A DNA stretch of 64,000 nt from Adineta steineri (taxonomy: Eukaryota; Rotifera; Eurotatoria; Adinetida; Adinetidae): positions 933,125-997,124 of the forward strand of contig CAJNOI010000009.1 of assembly GCA_905250115.1 (NCBI GenBank). The letters are read 5' to 3'. The notes below the pieces were generated by a model, which was not told where the DNA came from, did no database searches, and saw nothing but the letters and a program-made list of their open reading frames with translations. Below are positions 60,998-64,000 of the stretch, piece by piece (position 1 is the stretch's first letter; each line of letters begins with the position of its first letter). Made by a program: the position numbers and the translations under genes.

Positions 60998-62566
60998 TTA
61001 ATCAAATTTGATTGAAGCAGTGAATTGATTCGGTGAAATTCTCGCCTGTTGATAATGATCACCTTTGTTTACAGATGTATTAACAAAAGTAACGAATAGC
61101 ATATAACGTATAATTATTACTTTTAATTCTAGTCGAGCTAAATCTTGTCCAACACAACCTCGATGTCCACCTCCAAATGGACCAAAGACAAATGGATTGT
61201 GATTAGCATCGGGTGCATCAACACCAAAAAATCTCTCTGGAATAAATTGATTTGGATCTAATTTCCAATATCTTGGATCACGTTGCATTAAAGTAAATGA
61301 TGATACAACTGTATCTCCTTTACGAAGTTGAAATCCATCAATAATAGTATCATGAAGAAGTGTTCGAGGTGAACCAAACGAAGTTATTGCCAATCTTAAT
61401 GTTTCTTTCAACACACAATCAATATATTCACATTGATCTAATAGATCGAAATTATCTAAAGATGTTTCTTTTGTAATACCATGCTGTTTCAATTCTTCTT
61501 TCATTTTTTGTTGAGCTTCATACTTTTGACTTACACAATAAATAAACCATGCAAGAACAGTGGCCGATGTCTCATAACCACCGAGAATCAATCCTAACAT
61601 TTCACCTACTAATTCTCTTTTCGTAATTCCTGTCTGTTCTTTTTCAGGTTTTCTTCTTTCTAATTCTTCGTCTTTTTGTAATGATGATACTAATGATTCA
61701 ATAAGAGTTTTTGGTCTATTATTTAGATCGATTTCTTCTTGACATTTTCGAATAATATTTTCTGCATTATTTTCTAGCGTCCTCAAAGCATTTTGATATT
61801 TCTTATCAATTTTCAATAGGAAATCATTGATAAAAGTCGGCATGCCATTGCCTATAACACGCCTAAATGCACCTATCCAAATTGTTAATGCGACACCTAG
61901 TTCCGATGATTGAATTTCGTCTTCTGATGAATTAGTTAATTTCTTAGTTTTTGATAAATGCTTTAAACTGCCCAAATCATAATCAAATGTTAAGCGTGTA
62001 AATGTATCCAACATTAGTTGTTCATTATCGAATAATATAGAATTACATATGGAATTATCTTGTTTATCATATCTATCTTTCCAAATCTCAATCAATTCAT
62101 CAACATAATTGATAATAATCGAAATTTGTGATTGAAATCGATGTTTTCTTAACATTGGTATAATTACTTTTGCATGTCTTTTGTATTTCGAACCAGCAAG
62201 TGTGATTAGAAAATCTTCTGCTATTAAACCAAATGTTTTTGTACGAACATCGGCACGATCGAATATATGACGATCGGAATGAATTTGTTCGGCATGTTCA
62301 GGACGACAAAATACATAATAATGATTTGAACCTACCCAAATTTGAAATATGTCTCCAAATTGTTTTTGCATTTTTTCAAAACCACGAACATATGAATCAG
62401 TCGGTCTTCTGTTTGTTATCATTCCAAGTTGACGAAGATTTCCATATTTCAATTCTGGTTGTAGACCGGGAACTCGACCACGCAATGTATAGTATTTCCA
62501 TTTTACATAATAGTAAACCAAGACTGGTAATATTATCGTCAATGATAATAACACAGGCCAAAACAT
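60998..62566 (-). CDS. Cytochrome P450, intronless
   Basis: A microsomal haem-thiolate monooxygenase of 522 residues in a single exon. The N-terminal anchor is PVLLSLTIILPVLVYYYV, followed by a basic and Pro-containing hinge (RGRVPGLQPEL). The I-helix has LILGGYETSATV (the GGxET oxygen-activation motif), the K-helix has KETLRLA (ExxR), then PERFFG. The Cys-ligand signature is FGGGHRGCVG, fitting FxxGxRxCxG. No key residue is missing, so it should be active. The family is not assigned; it could be in the CYP3/CYP4-like microsomal group. The lack of introns, with ATG at 62566, contrasts with most neighbours and could reflect intron loss or a retrocopy. Substrate unknown. Confidence 0.93.
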   Translation of the reverse strand: MFWPVLLSLTIILPVLVYYYVKWKYYTLRGRVPGLQPELKYGNLRQLGMITNRRPTDSYVRGFEKMQKQFGDIFQIWVGSNHYYVFCRPEHAEQIHSDRHIFDRADVRTKTFGLIAEDFLITLAGSKYKRHAKVIIPMLRKHRFQSQISIIINYVDELIEIWKDRYDKQDNSICNSILFDNEQLMLDTFTRLTFDYDLGSLKHLSKTKKLTNSSEDEIQSSELGVALTIWIGAFRRVIGNGMPTFINDFLLKIDKKYQNALRTLENNAENIIRKCQEEIDLNNRPKTLIESLVSSLQKDEELERRKPEKEQTGITKRELVGEMLGLILGGYETSATVLAWFIYCVSQKYEAQQKMKEELKQHGITKETSLDNFDLLDQCEYIDCVLKETLRLAITSFGSPRTLLHDTIIDGFQLRKGDTVVSSFTLMQRDPRYWKLDPNQFIPERFFGVDAPDANHNPFVFGPFGGGHRGCVGQDLARLELKVIIIRYMLFVTFVNTSVNKGDHYQQARISPNQFTASIKFD

Positions 62567-63451
62567 TTTCTAAAAGTCTACAATTAAAATTAAATGAACT
62601 TCGTTCTCTACTCATGAGGCCTTATTTCATCGAAAAATATTTTTCACAGATGGTTGACGAGACACAAAACTAAGATAGATGCTGATTGAGGATAAAGAAA
62701 AAAAAGTAACTTTTGAATTAGAATTTTAAATTGATTTCTTTTGTTGAAACTTTGAAGAAAAACGAAAGTTTTAAAATCATTATACCAACGAGATGAAACG
62801 AGCGTGTATATATTACTTATTTTAGTCCTCACTTGCTCGCTGCCTCCTGTATATGTAGAAAAAAAACTTGGAAATAGATGTTCATTCTTGAATTCACTAT
62901 TGCAAATATGTCGAACTAGATGGCCGTATAAGATTGAAGTATGACCATGCAGATAGAGATAGCAGACAAAATGGTATATTTAACGAAAAAATAAAAACGC
63001 AAAGGATATGTGATAAGGAAAGGAGAAAAAAAAGAAGCATGTATTTCATTGTCAGGTAAATGAGAACAACACGTTATCGTTACTGCGTAGACAATAAAAT
63101 AATTCTCAAAGTTTGGACAAAACGATATATCTTATAGTTTCGTCATAAAGCCATCGACGCTTATACCTGCACCGTCCTTAAGACGCCATTTATTATGATA
63201 TAGATAGCGATTGTAATTGTAAGGTGTTTAAAAAATTAACGATCGAAACTTCAAAGCCATATCTATCACACTCTGTGGTGTATTTTCAATAATCTGAGCG
63301 CTGTGATAACTGCTCGTTGCATTTTACCGTTCTCAGAAGCAATGAAAGATTTTATTAAATGATGAAAATCAATTATACAAAATGTGAACAACTGATATTA
63401 CAACAAAAAGAAAAAGATAATGATATATAGGAAGAACTTTTACACTAGAAT
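62567..63451. other. Intergenic upstream of the P450 gene
   Basis: The P450 promoter region and the 3' flank of the last gene. AT-rich, with no supported gene or repeat. Confidence 0.45.
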
Positions 63452-64000
63452 TTACTCAATAAATTCCCATGGATAAAACTCATTGGCCAATTTCACCGCT
63501 GTCCTAATTTGTTGTCGAGTATTACACAAGTTTCGTTTATTGCAAGTAAAACCAAGATGATTCCAATCTGATGAAAGAGGTACATCACCTTGCACAAGTG
63601 TAATACTAAAATATAGACGTGGAAATATTGTTACCGTACTAGCATTTCGACATTCTCCTTCAAAGTTAGTCTTGTCATTTTGGATAAATTCATATCCATG
63701 ACATCCATAACCATTTTGACATGTTATAGGTTGATCCTGATTATTAGAACACTGTTGAACACTGACTGCCATTGGATCAAATAGTTCGGCTCGTAGTTCA
63801 TTTAGTATCGGTTCATTCTGAATTAATGATTGTATAGTGGATTGATAAAACAGTTTTGCACAGTCATTTGAAGTCTTGCAAGTGTATGTCATGTTAGCAG
63901 TCATCCTTTTTGGTTCATCAAATTTATTTTCAGCGGATAAATCCAGCGTATAATTTCTGTTCGGATCACTTCCAATGGTAAGATTTAGATAAATTTCTTT
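63452..64000 (-). CDS. Cys-containing secreted or membrane-type protein of unknown function (partial)
   Basis: The frame is open from the right edge (base 64000) to the TAG ending at 63452, giving the C-terminal ~182 residues. Potential N-glycosylation sites (NLT, NMT, NYT, NAS) and about ten Cys (YTCKTSNDC, QQCS, ITCQNGYGC, GECRNAS, FTCNKRNLC) suggest an extracellular, disulfide-bonded domain. It ends in NEFYPWEFIE. Codon use matches the other genes. No family is recognised. The 5' part is outside the window. Confidence 0.65.
   Translation of the reverse strand, partial: KEIYLNLTIGSDPNRNYTLDLSAENKFDEPKRMTANMTYTCKTSNDCAKLFYQSTIQSLIQNEPILNELRAELFDPMAVSVQQCSNNQDQPITCQNGYGCHGYEFIQNDKTNFEGECRNASTVTIFPRLYFSITLVQGDVPLSSDWNHLGFTCNKRNLCNTRQQIRTAVKLANEFYPWEFIE

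Overview
This window is nuclear DNA of an animal. The genes are animal genes with many short introns (mostly 45-70 bp, GT..AG), the intergenic DNA is very AT-rich, and the coding strand prefers A/T-ending codons. Cytoplasmic intermediate filaments with a lamin-type tail, EB-like cysteine modules and a peritrophin-A chitin-binding domain point to a protostome. The compact AT-rich style fits a bdelloid rotifer best, but that is inference and no species marker was seen.

Layout from left to right. 1-449 is the last exon of an unidentified gene. Then come NAA20 (NatB catalytic subunit, 1927-2840), a neuronal calcium sensor protein (3727-4670), about 4 kb of non-coding DNA with a 312-bp foldback element, and a rhodopsin-like GPCR (8875-10145). 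From 11204 to 25327 three intermediate filament genes lie head to tail on the minus strand. The first (11204-19587) has a normal rod, then roughly 1,600 residues of low-complexity sequence spread over about twelve exons, and only then the lamin tail domain. The second has one coding intron and the third none.

26033-34596 (minus) is a two-PDZ-domain protein. Its 3.9-kb third intron holds a complete GH35 beta-galactosidase-like gene (30704-33264) on the same strand. Its last intron holds a piggyBac-type and a hAT-type MITE. Two more hAT-type elements with 8-bp target duplications lie at 36.9-37.4 kb, and a larger decayed inverted-repeat element at about 39.9-40.3 kb. Next come JUN (38069-38966, minus), a UDP-GlcNAc-type nucleotide-sugar transporter (40827-41934, minus), a 3.9-kb gap, and cytoplasmic poly(A)-binding protein (45838-48137, plus; 636 residues, with an A-rich leader).

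The right third is gene-dense: a GH20 beta-hexosaminidase with a hydrophobic C-terminal tail, a type II membrane protein with EB-like modules and a C-terminal chitin-binding domain, GPATCH11, GPCPD1, a small membrane protein, TMEM9 (minus), an intronless cytochrome P450 (minus), and the 3' end of a cysteine-bearing extracellular-type protein running off the right edge. This is a eukaryotic window, so there are no operons. The functional themes are cytoskeleton (three IF genes) and GlcNAc/galactose metabolism (GH35, GH20, UDP-sugar transporter, chitin-binding protein). The strongest items for follow-up are the giant-tailed intermediate filament, the same-strand nested beta-galactosidase gene, the chitin-binding type II membrane protein, and the four MITEs that have clear target-site duplications.
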